A DNA stretch of 64,000 bases, taken from assembly GCF_002105555.1 (NCBI RefSeq), contig NZ_CP020613.1:29983-93982 (forward strand), written 5' to 3'. A program made the translations under genes and the position numbers. This document shows positions 55,198 through 64,000 of the stretch, piece after piece. The stretch's first letter is position 1. The number at the start of each line of letters is the position of its first letter. The notes below the pieces were generated by a model, which searched no databases, was not told the origin of the DNA, and saw only the letters and a program-made list of their open reading frames with translations. This DNA comes from Paracoccus contaminans. GTDB lineage: Bacteria; Pseudomonadota; Alphaproteobacteria; Rhodobacterales; Rhodobacteraceae.

Positions 55198-58100
55198 CAA
55201 CCCTGTCCTTTCATCCGTGCCTGCGCCCGCTCGGCGGCGATGCGCTTTAACTCGTTCAGCAATTCGTCAACGCTTTCCTCGCCCGGCTGGATCACCTGCC
55301 GCACCTGATCGCGCAAGCCCGCGCGTTCCTCGGGGGGCAGGGCGCCCTCGGTCAGGGCGATGACGGGGATGCGCCGCAGGGCAGGGTCGCGGCGCAGCTC
55401 GCCCAGCAGGGCAAAGCCGCCGACCTGCGGCAGGTCCAGGTTGACAAGGATCAGGTCGGGCCGCCGTTCGGCCAGGCGCAGGCGGGCGGGGCCGGCGGCC
55501 TCGGCCTGCGCCACCTCCCAGCCCTCGCCCTCCAGCAGGCGGGCAAGCTCCTCGCGCGCAGGCGCATCGCCCTCGACCAGCAGCGCCAGCCCGGCGGGCG
55601 GGGCCGAGGGCAGGCGGTGGCGATCCACCGTGTCCTTCAGGCGCTGCCAGTCCACGGGCTTGGTCAGATAGTCGGCCGCCCCCAGCGAATAGGCCAGCCC
55701 GGTTTCGCGGATCATCGACACCATGATGACCGGGATCTCGGCCAGGTCCGGGTCGGCCTTGAGCGCCGACAGCACCGCCCAGCCGTCCATCCTGGGCATC
55801 ATCACGTCAAGGATGATGGCCGAGGGCGACAGCGCCCGCGCCAGCGCCAGCCCGTCCTGCCCGTTCGCGGCCGTGGCCACCCCCAGCCCGTCGCGGCCCA
55901 GAAAGCGCGCCAGAAGATCGCGCATGTGCGGATCGTCGTCGATGACCAGCACCTGGCCGCCCGCCGCATCGGCCGCATCGGGCGCGGCGGCGTCCGGTCC
56001 CTCGGGATGGCGCAGGTCGGCGGGCAGCGTCAGGGTGAAGGTCGTGCCCTTCCCTTCGGCGCTTTCGACGGCGATGGACCCGCCCAGCATCTCGGCAAAG
56101 GCCTTGGTCAGCGCCAGCCCCAGCCCCGTGCCGCCAAAGCGGCGGGTGGTGGACACATCGGCCTGGGTGAACCGCTGGAACAGCCTTTCCTGCTGCTCGG
56201 GCGTCATGCCGATGCCGGTGTCGGCCACGCGAAAGACCAGCCGCCCGCCCGTGCGCCGCGCGGTCAGCCTGACCGCGCCGCCCTCGGTGAACTTGGCGGC
56301 GTTCGACAGCAGGTTGAACAGGCATTGCCGCAGCTTGACCGGGTCGGACTGCATCGCCCCGAGGGCGGGGGCGATGTCGGCGGCAAAGCGGTTGTCCTTC
56401 TTCGCCATCAGCCCTTCGACGGTGGTGCAGACCTCGTCCAGCAGGGGGGCCAGATCGAATGTCTCGACCTCGACCTCCATCTTTCCCGCCTCGATCTTGG
56501 ACAGGTCGAGCACCCCGTTGATGAGCGAGAGCAGGTGGCGCGCGCTGACCTCGATCTTGGACAGGTCCTCGGCCATGTTGCCGCCCGCATCGCCCAGATC
56601 GGCGGCTTCCTCCTCAAGCAGCTCGGCATAGCCGATGATGGCCGACAGCGGGGTTCGCAGCTCATGGCTCATATTGGCGATGAACTGGCTTTTCGCGCGG
56701 TTGGCCTCCTCGGCGACCAGCTTGGCGGCGGCGAGATCCTCCTCGCGCCGCTTCTGCTCGGTCACGTCCCAGGTGATCCCCAGCGCATAGATGCCGCGCC
56801 CAAAGGGGCGCCGCTCGACCGAGCCGCGCAGGACCGCCCACCGCACCTCGCCCTCGCGGGTGCAAAGGCGGAATTCGAGGTCGAACTCGCCTTCCTCGCG
56901 CCGGGCAAGGGCAAGGGCCTCGGTCACGCGGGCGGCGTCCTCGGGGTGCAGGCGGGCCAGAAGATCGGCGGCGGGCAGGTCGGCCTCGCCGGGGTCGAGA
57001 TCGAAAAGCGTGCGAAAGCCCTCGTCCGCCTCGAGCGTGTCGCGCTCGATGTCCCAGCTCCATGAGCCGATGCGCGCGACCTGCAGGGCAAAGCGCAGGC
57101 GCCGCTCGGCCGCCAGGGCGCGCGCCTCGGCCTGGCGCTGCGCGGTGATGTCGGTATTGGTGCCGAACCAGCGGCTGATGCGGCCGTCCTCGTCGGGGAT
57201 GGGCACGGCGCGCGACAGGAACCAGCGATAGCGCCCGTCCTTTCCGCGCAGGGGGAAGGTATCCTCCCACACGGTGCCGGCCTTGACGGCGGCGCGATAG
57301 GATGCCTCGGCCCGCTCGGCATGGTCGGGGTGATGCAGCGCCGCCCAGCCCCAGCCCTCGGATTGCCCCGGCGCGGTGCCGGTATAATCATGCCAGCGGC
57401 GGTTGAACCAGTTGATCGCCCCGGTCGCATCCGCGATCCAGGTCAGCTGCGGCAGGTTCTCGGCAAAGTCGCGGAACTCCTCCTCGCGGTCGCGCAGCGC
57501 GGCCTCGGCCCGCCTGCGGCGCAGATACTGCCCCGCCTGCTGGCCGATGGCCGCGGCGCTGTCGATCAGCTCGTCGCCCGCCTCAAGGGGCCGGGCGGCG
57601 TAAAGCTCGATCACGCCCAGAACCCGCCGCCCGAGGCGCGCGGGGATCGCCAGCGCCCAGACCAGCCCCGCCTCGCGCGCGGCCGCCGCCCGGCCCTCGG
57701 GGGGACCGCTCAGGATCTCGCCCGCCTCCCAGGCGCGGCCGGGCAGGTCATCGCCGCGGTCGAGGGTCAGGGACATGGTCCGGTCGATCAGCGCGCCTGC
57801 ATCAAAGCCCGGCGCGCTCCAGCTGGCGGTCGCGGTCAGCTGGCGTTCGCGGTGGCTCACATCCCAGAAAAACCCCGCCTGAAAGCCGAGGCTGCCCCCC
57901 ACCGCCGCCAGAAGGCGGGTCAGCACCTCAGCAGGCTCGGCCATGCCGGCCAGAAGGCGGCTGACCGTCACCTGCAGCGCCAGCCGGTCGGAGGCGCCGC
58001 CCAGCTGCGCGGTGTCGACCAGCGTGACCACGCTGCCCGCGATCCGCTCGCCCTCGATCAGCGGCCAGGCGGAATATTCGGCGGTGAAGAAGCTGCCGTC

Positions 58101-58403
58101 GCGCCGCCACAGCACCTCGTTCGACAGCCGCACCGGCCGGCCCGTCATGCGCGTGGCCACCATCGGGCAGGCCGATTGCGGATAGGCCGACCCGTCAGGA
58201 TGGCTGTGGTGGATCAGATCGTGCATGTTGCGGCCCAGCACCTCGCCGGCCCCATAGCCCAGCATCGCCAGGCAGGCCGGGTTGGCATAGGTGCAGCGCC
58301 CCTCGTCATCGAGGCAATAGACCCCGAGGCCGAGCGCATCCAGCTCGGCCCGGTCGGGCAGGGGTCCGCGGGCATCGGCGGGGGCCGGGGTAGCAGGGTC
58401 CAA
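55197..58403 (-). CDS. Hybrid histidine kinase with PAS, GAF and two receiver domains
   Basis: A 1068-residue soluble kinase. In order: PAS ([26 protein letters not shown]), GAF ([19 protein letters not shown]), two further PAS units ([39 protein letters not shown]), kinase core ([54 protein letters not shown]), receiver 1 ([20 protein letters not shown]) and receiver 2. Receiver 2 has Asn for the phospho-acceptor ([13 protein letters not shown]). No membrane helices were seen. TTG 58403 after GAGG is the best start in a frame that stays open further upstream. Confidence 0.85.
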   Translation of the reverse strand: MDPATPAPADARGPLPDRAELDALGLGVYCLDDEGRCTYANPACLAMLGYGAGEVLGRNMHDLIHHSHPDGSAYPQSACPMVATRMTGRPVRLSNEVLWRRDGSFFTAEYSAWPLIEGERIAGSVVTLVDTAQLGGASDRLALQVTVSRLLAGMAEPAEVLTRLLAAVGGSLGFQAGFFWDVSHRERQLTATASWSAPGFDAGALIDRTMSLTLDRGDDLPGRAWEAGEILSGPPEGRAAAAREAGLVWALAIPARLGRRVLGVIELYAARPLEAGDELIDSAAAIGQQAGQYLRRRRAEAALRDREEEFRDFAENLPQLTWIADATGAINWFNRRWHDYTGTAPGQSEGWGWAALHHPDHAERAEASYRAAVKAGTVWEDTFPLRGKDGRYRWFLSRAVPIPDEDGRISRWFGTNTDITAQRQAEARALAAERRLRFALQVARIGSWSWDIERDTLEADEGFRTLFDLDPGEADLPAADLLARLHPEDAARVTEALALARREEGEFDLEFRLCTREGEVRWAVLRGSVERRPFGRGIYALGITWDVTEQKRREEDLAAAKLVAEEANRAKSQFIANMSHELRTPLSAIIGYAELLEEEAADLGDAGGNMAEDLSKIEVSARHLLSLINGVLDLSKIEAGKMEVEVETFDLAPLLDEVCTTVEGLMAKKDNRFAADIAPALGAMQSDPVKLRQCLFNLLSNAAKFTEGGAVRLTARRTGGRLVFRVADTGIGMTPEQQERLFQRFTQADVSTTRRFGGTGLGLALTKAFAEMLGGSIAVESAEGKGTTFTLTLPADLRHPEGPDAAAPDAADAAGGQVLVIDDDPHMRDLLARFLGRDGLGVATAANGQDGLALARALSPSAIILDVMMPRMDGWAVLSALKADPDLAEIPVIMVSMIRETGLAYSLGAADYLTKPVDWQRLKDTVDRHRLPSAPPAGLALLVEGDAPAREELARLLEGEGWEVAQAEAAGPARLRLAERRPDLILVNLDLPQVGGFALLGELRRDPALRRIPVIALTEGALPPEERAGLRDQVRQVIQPGEESVDELLNELKRIAAERAQARMKGQG

Positions 58404-58561
58404 GGTGGCCTCGTGCGGCAAGGGGGTGGCAGCCCGCCTCAACCCCGACCGGGGCCTGCCGTTCCGGCGCGCCGGCGTGATCGGCACAATTTGCCCGCGA
58501 CAGGCCGCGCCGCGCAGGGCTATAGTGACGGCGCGAAGAAGGCTTGCCACAAGAGGCCGGA

Positions 58562-59125
58562 ATGGACGAGCACAAGACCGAAGGCGCGGCGCAGGCCGCC
58601 CTGGGGGCCGCGCGGCAGACGCAGGATGCCGCCGAAAGCGCGGCCAGCGCGGCCGAACATACCAGCGCCGCGGCGCGGCAGACGACGCAGGCCGCCTCGC
58701 GCACCTCGGCCGCGGCGGAAACCTCGGCCCAGGCGGCAAAGGTGACGGCCAAGGCCGCCGTCGTCACCAAGGACAGCGCCGAGCGGCGGACCGAACTGGC
58801 CGGCGACCGCACCGTCTTTGCCGCCGAGCGGACCTATGCCGCCTGGGTGCGCACCGGGCTGGTGGGGCTGGCCAGCGGCATCGGCGCGCGTGCCCTGCTC
58901 AAGGGCGTCGTGCCCGACTGGCTGGCGCTGGCGCAGGCATCGGTGCTGATTCTCTTTGCGATCTTCTGCTTTGTCGCGGGGGTCTGGCGGCAGATCTTCC
59001 GGGCCGAGCTGCCCGCCCCCGACATCCGCAAGCTGCCGGGCAGTGTGCTGATCGCCGTCAACCTGTTCCTGGCGGTGGTCGCCGCCGCAGCCCTGCTGGG
59101 CATCTGGGCCGGGGCGAAGGGCTGA
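58562..59125 (+). CDS. DUF202-like membrane protein with Ala-rich N-terminal region
   Basis: A 187-residue protein. Residues 1-75 are a heptad-like alanine/threonine/serine-rich helix ([20 protein letters not shown]), possibly a coiled coil. [27 protein letters not shown] near residue 90 is the DUF202 signature. Three hydrophobic helices follow. The role of DUF202 proteins is unknown. ATG 58562 has AAGAGG. It is divergent from the hybrid kinase gene. Confidence 0.8.
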   Translation: MDEHKTEGAAQAALGAARQTQDAAESAASAAEHTSAAARQTTQAASRTSAAAETSAQAAKVTAKAAVVTKDSAERRTELAGDRTVFAAERTYAAWVRTGLVGLASGIGARALLKGVVPDWLALAQASVLILFAIFCFVAGVWRQIFRAELPAPDIRKLPGSVLIAVNLFLAVVAAAALLGIWAGAKG

Positions 59126-59290
59126 AAACCGGGGCGGCGGGTCTGCCTGCGCCCGCCCCCCGATGCGCCGCCGGGATGGCGGGGCAGGGGCCAAGGGGGG
59201 ATGACGGGGCAGGGCGGTTGCGCCTGCTTTCCCCGTGCCCGGATGGGTTTCCTGCGCCGGCCCTGGCAAAAATTCGCCATCGGCGCGGCA

Positions 59291-59308
59291 TGTAATGCGC
59301 CTGTTACA
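59291..59308. promoter_or_regulatory. Inverted repeat upstream of the toxin gene
   Basis: TGTAA-N8-TTACA, a 5-bp inverted repeat, 49-66 bases upstream of the toxin ATG, in a local dip in GC content. A possible operator; no regulator is encoded nearby. Confidence 0.35.
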
Positions 59309-59356
59309 TCTCTCGCTCAGCGTGCCGACCCGAAGCTTTGCGGCACGAGGCAGGAT

Positions 59357-62300
59357 ATGTTCGACAACATCATGGGCGCCCTACGCAAGCGGCTGGCACC
59401 TCCGCCGCCGCCACCCCCGCCCAAGCCCGCACCCCGGCCCCTGCCCGCGGCGGCGCAGCCCGCACCCCGGCCGCTGCCCGCGGCGGCGCAGCCGGCGGCG
59501 CGGCCCGCCCACGCCGCACCCGCGGCAAAGGCGCCCGCGGCAAACGCCCCCCGGCCCGAGCTCTCGCCCGAGCGCCGCGCCCGGATCGACGCCTTTGTGC
59601 AGGGCAACGCCACCCATGAAAGGGGCGGCCTTTTCTGGGACAGCGAGGGCGGCACCCGCACCGGACGGGCGCTGCGCGGCAAGTCCGAACTGGGGCCGCT
59701 GAGCGCGGCGGAGCGCGACCATCTGGCCCAGGGGGCCGTCCGCGCCTGGGTCGGCCAGGAGCGGGGCCGCAGCGCCGAGAACACCGCCGAGGCGATCGGC
59801 GAGACGCGGGCCGATCCTGCCGCCCGCGCCGCCCTTGCCCGCGCGCTGGCCGCGCCGGAAATGGCCACCCAGGCCGTCCATGCCCGCGGCGGCCAGACGA
59901 TGGCCTCGCCCGATCACAACGCCAACAGCATCTCGATGGCGCAGCAGGCGCTGCGCCTTGATGCGGGCGCGGTGCTGCGCGCCAATCCGGGGCTTGAGCC
60001 GCAGATCGTCCGGATGGCATCGGGCATGACGCCCGCGATGCGGGCTGATCTGTGGTCGGTCGCCGCCGAACGCGGCGTGACCGACCCGGCCCAGTCCGAA
60101 CGGCTGTCCACCGCCCTGTTCATGTTCGAGGACGGCAGCGGCGCCGCCACCGCCGAAGGCCGCCACCGCATCGCGCAGGCGCTGGCCAATGCGCGCCGCC
60201 CCGGCGAGGGCGACGCCGACCGCGTGGCCCGCGACCAGACGGTGCGCAACATCGAGGCGGTGCTGGAGCATCCCGATGCGCGCGCGATGCTGTTCGGGCA
60301 GCAGACCACGCCCGAACTGCGCGTCTGGGCGCTTGAGCAGGTTGCGGGCGACGGGGCCTGCATCAACGCCGATGCCTTCAAGAACGGCTGGGAATCCGAG
60401 GCGATTTCCAGGGCCTATGCCGGGCGTGTGACCGATGCCTTCCAGGCCCGCGGGACCGAGCCGCAGCACCTGCAGAAAGAGGCGCTGCGCAACACCGTCG
60501 GCCAGGCCATGGGGATCGCGCCCGACATGCTGCCGGCAGGCACGCCCTCGGCCGAATTCCTGGAACGCGGGCTGAACAACAGCTTCTATTCCGCCAGCGA
60601 GCGCAACAAGCCCATCAACGATGTGGCAGAGAAGATCACCCAGATCGGCGGGCCGGATGCGCGGGTGACGGTCGTTCCGGTCACCGTCACCTCAAAGGAT
60701 GAGGGCGCGGCCACCGTCCCGGTGTTCCGCGTGGAAAGCCCCACGGGCGGTGAAGCGCAGTTCGTGGACCATACCGGGCGGACCTATCGGGATCTGGCCG
60801 ACTGGGAACGCAGCAACACGCTGCCCGAAGGCAAGATGACCTATGCAGCAGGGCTGGACCTGCACAGCGATACGCTGACCCACCGCAACACGCCGGGCGT
60901 CGTCGACAGCTTCGGCGAAGGCTTCGGCAAGGTCATGGACGGCGTTGCCCTGGGCGTCGGCATCGTTGCGGCGGGCGCGCTGATCGTGGGCACGGGCGGC
61001 ACCGCCGCGCCGCTGGTCGCCGCCGGTGCTGCCGGCCTGTGGACGGCCGGGCGCGCGGCGCAGGGCCTGCACGACCAGGCGGCCCATGGGCAGGATATCG
61101 GCGATCTGTCCGATCCTGCCGTCCGGGCCAACTGGCTGGAAATCGCGGCGGGCGCGCTGTCGGTCGGGGCGATCGGCGGCGGGCTGGCGCTGGCGGGGCG
61201 CGGGGCGCAGGCTTCGCCCGCGCTGGCGCGCGCGGTCAGCGGGACGGCGCTGGCGGCCGATCTGGCGGACGGCGTCGCCATCGGGGACCAGTCGCTGCAA
61301 CTGGCGCAGAACTGGGACGCCATGTCCGGCAAGGACCGGGCCGCGGCGCTGCTGAACATCGCCTTCTGGGGCGGCATGGGCGTTGCCGCACACCGCGCCG
61401 GGGCGGGGCAGAACGGGGCGGACGGGATGTCCTTCGCCGGCCTTGACATGCGGCTGCGCAGCGGCAGGCCCTTTGACGCCTCGGCCATTCCGGTGTCGGC
61501 CGACCCGGCGCTGGCGCCGGGCGAGATGCGCCTGGCCTATGACGTGAGCGGCGGCCGTGCCACCGGCATCCGCATCGAGCATGGGCCCGGCACGCCCGAC
61601 CCCGCCCAGCTTGCGCTGCATCAGCGGACCGCCGTGCAGCTGGCCGAGGCCGGCAGCCTGCGGCACAAGCTGAACGGCCTGCTGACCGGCCGGCCCACCC
61701 CGCCCGTCGGGTCCGCCGCGCATGAGGCGACGCTGGAGCTGGACAAGATCCAGCGCGAGGCGCAGTCGATCGGCGAGGCGCTGGCCCGCGCCGGCAGCCC
61801 CGCAGAACGCGACGCGCTGGCCATCCGCCAGCGCGAGCTGGACCAGGCCCTGACGCGCGAGAGCCAGCGCCTGAACGCCCCCGAGGCGGCGGGCAACGGC
61901 TTTGTCGGCGCGCCCCGTTCGCTAAACGAGCTGCTGACCTATTATGGCGGGCGCGGCGACATCACCCCCGGCGTTCCGGCGAACATGGCGCCGCTGACCG
62001 CACCCGCGGCCAACGCGGCGGCGCATGTCGATTATGGCCCCCTCAATGCCGCGGGGCAGGCGCAGGGCATCGAGGCGACGATCACCGCCGCCATGCTGGA
62101 CACGGGGGGCAAGGCCGATCCGGATGTGCGCCCGCCGGGCTTCGTCAACGGGTCGATGAACCATTCGCGCGGGCATCTGCTGGCCCGGATGATGGGTGGA
62201 TCGGGCACCGACCCGCGCAATTTCGTCATGCTGTATCAGCGCAACACCAACTCGCCGGTGATGCGCGATTTCGAACAGACCGTCTATGATGCCGTCAAGG

Positions 62301-62437
62301 CCGGCGAGGTCGTGAACTACAAGGTCACACCGATCTATGATGCGAGCCAACCGCATCCGGTGTCGGTGGCCTTGCAGGCCCGCGGCTCGCAGGGGCTGGA
62401 CATTGCCATTACGATCCTGAACCGGGACGGCAGCTGA
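59357..62437 (+). CDS. Polymorphic toxin with C-terminal nuclease domain
   Basis: A 1026-residue protein without a signal peptide. Residues 14-60 are Pro/Ala-rich and include an eight-proline run. Residues 60-450 are helical and unrecognised. Residues about 470-570 resemble DUF4781 (FVDHTGRTYRDLADWERSN), followed by a hydrophobic glycine/alanine-rich stretch (531-566). The last 130 residues resemble DNA/RNA non-specific endonucleases, with His936 and His940 in NHSRGHLLARMMGGSGTDPRNFVML. This layout (delivery region, linker, toxin tip, immunity gene next) defines polymorphic toxins. The secretion route is not visible here. ATG 59357 has GAGGCAGGA. Confidence 0.8.
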   Translation: MFDNIMGALRKRLAPPPPPPPPKPAPRPLPAAAQPAPRPLPAAAQPAARPAHAAPAAKAPAANAPRPELSPERRARIDAFVQGNATHERGGLFWDSEGGTRTGRALRGKSELGPLSAAERDHLAQGAVRAWVGQERGRSAENTAEAIGETRADPAARAALARALAAPEMATQAVHARGGQTMASPDHNANSISMAQQALRLDAGAVLRANPGLEPQIVRMASGMTPAMRADLWSVAAERGVTDPAQSERLSTALFMFEDGSGAATAEGRHRIAQALANARRPGEGDADRVARDQTVRNIEAVLEHPDARAMLFGQQTTPELRVWALEQVAGDGACINADAFKNGWESEAISRAYAGRVTDAFQARGTEPQHLQKEALRNTVGQAMGIAPDMLPAGTPSAEFLERGLNNSFYSASERNKPINDVAEKITQIGGPDARVTVVPVTVTSKDEGAATVPVFRVESPTGGEAQFVDHTGRTYRDLADWERSNTLPEGKMTYAAGLDLHSDTLTHRNTPGVVDSFGEGFGKVMDGVALGVGIVAAGALIVGTGGTAAPLVAAGAAGLWTAGRAAQGLHDQAAHGQDIGDLSDPAVRANWLEIAAGALSVGAIGGGLALAGRGAQASPALARAVSGTALAADLADGVAIGDQSLQLAQNWDAMSGKDRAAALLNIAFWGGMGVAAHRAGAGQNGADGMSFAGLDMRLRSGRPFDASAIPVSADPALAPGEMRLAYDVSGGRATGIRIEHGPGTPDPAQLALHQRTAVQLAEAGSLRHKLNGLLTGRPTPPVGSAAHEATLELDKIQREAQSIGEALARAGSPAERDALAIRQRELDQALTRESQRLNAPEAAGNGFVGAPRSLNELLTYYGGRGDITPGVPANMAPLTAPAANAAAHVDYGPLNAAGQAQGIEATITAAMLDTGGKADPDVRPPGFVNGSMNHSRGHLLARMMGGSGTDPRNFVMLYQRNTNSPVMRDFEQTVYDAVKAGEVVNYKVTPIYDASQPHPVSVALQARGSQGLDIAITILNRDGS

Positions 62438-62446
62438 GGAAACCCG

Positions 62447-62989
62447 ATGGACTGGTACACCGATCTTGCGGCGATCATGCCGCCGCCTGCCGAAACGCGT
62501 GCCGCCGCCCCCCAGGACTGGGCCGCGGCCGAGGCCGCGCTGAACACCGCGCTGCCCGATGACTTCAAGCGCTATGCCGAAACCTGGGGACCGGCCTATG
62601 TCGGGGGCTTTCTCTATACCTGCGCGCCGGCGCACCAGAACAGCAATGTCGATCTGGTCGAGAATGCCCGTTACGTCTCGGACGCGCTGTCCACGCTCAA
62701 GTCCCACCACCCGGACCGCTATTCCGCAGCGGTGTTCCCCGAGGCGGGGGGCTTTCTGGCCAATGGGCGAACGGACAACGGCGATTTCCTGGGCTGGATG
62801 ACCCGCGGCAGCGACCCGAACGCCTGGCCCGCGGCAATCTGGGGCGACGAAGACGGCGCGCCGCAGGTGTTCGAGGGCATGGGCTTTGGGCAGATGATCC
62901 ACGGGATCGTGGCTGGAACGCTGCGCCCCGAGGCATTTCCCGATGGCCTGTGGAAGGCCACCCCGCTGGACGCGGCACAGCTCGACTAG
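62447..62989 (+). CDS. SUKH-type (SMI1/KNR4) immunity protein
   Basis: A 180-residue cytoplasmic protein. The SUKH fold is suggested by the N-terminal helix and LNTALPDDFKRYAETWGPAYVGGFL, the central SAAVFPEAGGFLANGRTDNGDFLGWM, and the aromatic-acidic C-terminus. SUKH proteins neutralise nuclease toxins of polymorphic systems. It starts nine bases after the toxin stop with GAGGAA, so the two are co-transcribed. The pairing with this nuclease is inferred from position. Confidence 0.85.
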   Translation: MDWYTDLAAIMPPPAETRAAAPQDWAAAEAALNTALPDDFKRYAETWGPAYVGGFLYTCAPAHQNSNVDLVENARYVSDALSTLKSHHPDRYSAAVFPEAGGFLANGRTDNGDFLGWMTRGSDPNAWPAAIWGDEDGAPQVFEGMGFGQMIHGIVAGTLRPEAFPDGLWKATPLDAAQLD

Positions 62990-63754
62990 GGGCAGCCGCA
63001 GACGGGCCGGGATGGCGAGCTGCTGGACATCCAGCCGCCGCCGCCCGGCATCCACGCCCCAAGGACCGGGCCGCGGCCAGGGCGGCGCCTGCCCGATGAT
63101 GTCAGGCGCCATCGGGCATCTGGGCGCGTGGGCGATCCGTTCACCTGCGCAGGACAGCCCCAAGGCCGATCTGGTCGGCGTTCCCGCGCTCGTGTCCATG
63201 CGATGGTTGCCGCAAACGGCACGGGGATCGGCTTTCAGGCCCTGAATGCGCATGACGTTCAGCTTATCGATCGGCCCGCGACGCTTGCGCGGGCCCGGCC
63301 GCCGCATAGCAGGATTTGCGCCGCTTACAGTCGCTTGACCGGGCAGGATCGCAGGTTCAGAGGCGGCGGGTTCGGCGGCGATCTGCCTGTCGATGCCCGG
63401 CGGCGAATCGCCATGGCGGCCAAGGCCATCGGCGTTGCGATCGACATGCTCGACTGCGGCGATCCGGATCCTGTCGCGCGGCGCAAGGCGCTTTGCAAAA
63501 GCGGGGGATTCCGGTCGGTTTCATCAAACCCGTTTGCAAGCTCATCACCCAAGAAAACCCGCTTGCCGGACAAGGACGGGGCGCCCCCTGGCGGCGCGGG
63601 GCCTGCACAGGAAATCTGCACCGGCAGAGGCGAGCCTGGGGATTTGGGGTGACGTCCGGACGAGCGGACGGCCGCGCCAAAGCAGGAAGACGCCCGCTCG
63701 GCCATCAGCGAGGGGCCGCTTGGGCGCGGGCGGGCCGCGGACCGCTTTCGCCGA
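62990..63754. other. Region without a recognised gene
   Basis: About 765 bases between the immunity gene and the convergent alcohol dehydrogenase. Frames exist on both strands (for example + 63128-63652), but none has family resemblance or a convincing ribosome site. Local composition is more even than in flanking genes, notably 63170-63560. In other polymorphic toxin loci such spots hold orphan toxin tips or displaced immunity genes; I see none that can be named. Confidence 0.45.
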
Positions 63755-64000
63755 TCAGAACGCCTGCCGGTAAAGTGCCAGCGCATCGGCCTCGGTCACC
63801 TCGACGGGGTTGTTCTGCAAAAGCCTGGTCTGGGCCATCGCGTCGCGGGCCATCAGCGGCAGATCGGCCTCGGTGACGCCCACATCGCGCAGGCGCTGCG
63901 GGGCGCCTGCGGCGCGGATCAGCCCGGCAAGGTGGCTGATGAGGCTGGCGCCGGGCGCCTCCCCAGGCTCAAGCGCCAGCGCCGCGGCCAGCTCGGCATA
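63755..64000 (-). CDS. Iron-containing alcohol dehydrogenase, C-terminal end (partial)
   Basis: The last 81 codons of a gene running out of the window. LRDVGVTEADLPLMARDAMAQ followed by TRLLQNNPVEVTEADALAL and YRQAF is the standard C-terminus of group III iron-dependent alcohol dehydrogenases. TGA is at 63757-63755. The catalytic iron ligands lie outside the window, so the substrate class cannot be read. Confidence 0.85.
   Translation of the reverse strand, partial: YAELAAALALEPGEAPGASLISHLAGLIRAAGAPQRLRDVGVTEADLPLMARDAMAQTRLLQNNPVEVTEADALALYRQAF

Noticed and set aside
63128..63652. A 174-codon frame between the immunity gene and the alcohol dehydrogenase
   Set aside because: No homology is recognised, residue use is unlike the flanking genes, and overlapping frames on both strands look equally plausible.

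Overview
The window is very GC-rich DNA with alphaproteobacterial gene families throughout, and it looks like a Paracoccus-type member of the Rhodobacterales. A complete repABC replication and partition module (8.05-11.55 kb) lies among catabolic genes, so this is most likely a megaplasmid or chromid rather than the main chromosome. Two identical 16-bp parS palindromes flank repC, and a counter-transcribed RNA sits between repB and repC. The species and replicon type are inferences from gene content. No rRNA, tRNA, CRISPR array or intact insertion sequence was seen.

Layout. 0-0.5 kb: 3' end of glycerol kinase. 0.66-7.9 kb: a tripartite tricarboxylate transporter (tctCBA) with an AbrB-family membrane protein, divergent from a TctDE-type two-component system and a frameshifted periplasmic binding protein. 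8.05-11.55 kb: repABC. 11.55-13.0 kb: gene-poor DNA. 13.0-23.9 kb: a frameshifted DeoR regulator, then a tight operon for uptake and breakdown of a pentose, probably 2-deoxyribose (ABC importer, mutarotase-like protein, PfkB kinase, DeoC aldolase, 792-aa aldehyde dehydrogenase). 24.2-24.8 kb: a VapBC-type toxin-antitoxin pair. 25.1-35.7 kb: a LysR regulator, catBCA, benABCD, benK, pcaD and a beta-keto acid cleavage enzyme, which together take benzoate through catechol and muconate to beta-ketoadipate and perhaps on to succinyl-CoA. 35.8-40.9 kb: a zinc alcohol dehydrogenase, a thiolase and an acyl-CoA synthetase fused to a short-chain dehydrogenase.

41.3-51.3 kb: a quinohemoprotein amine dehydrogenase (qhp) locus with a linked aldehyde dehydrogenase. 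It carries an unusual load of lesions. The alpha subunit has lost its middle, the beta subunit and the aldehyde dehydrogenase each have an in-frame amber codon, and the ABC exporter and AraC regulator are frameshifted. The crosslinked gamma subunit, its radical SAM enzyme, the protease and the flavoprotein remain open. This looks like a locus in decay, although sequencing error must be excluded.

51.4-59.1 kb: an SLC13-type transporter with TrkA-C domains, a DUF533-like protein, a perfect 185-bp tandem duplication, a CBS-domain protein, a CheY-like regulator, a multi-PAS hybrid histidine kinase and a DUF202-like membrane protein. 59.4-63.0 kb: a 1026-aa polymorphic toxin ending in a predicted nuclease, followed by its SUKH-type immunity gene. 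63.8-64.0 kb: 3' end of an iron-containing alcohol dehydrogenase.
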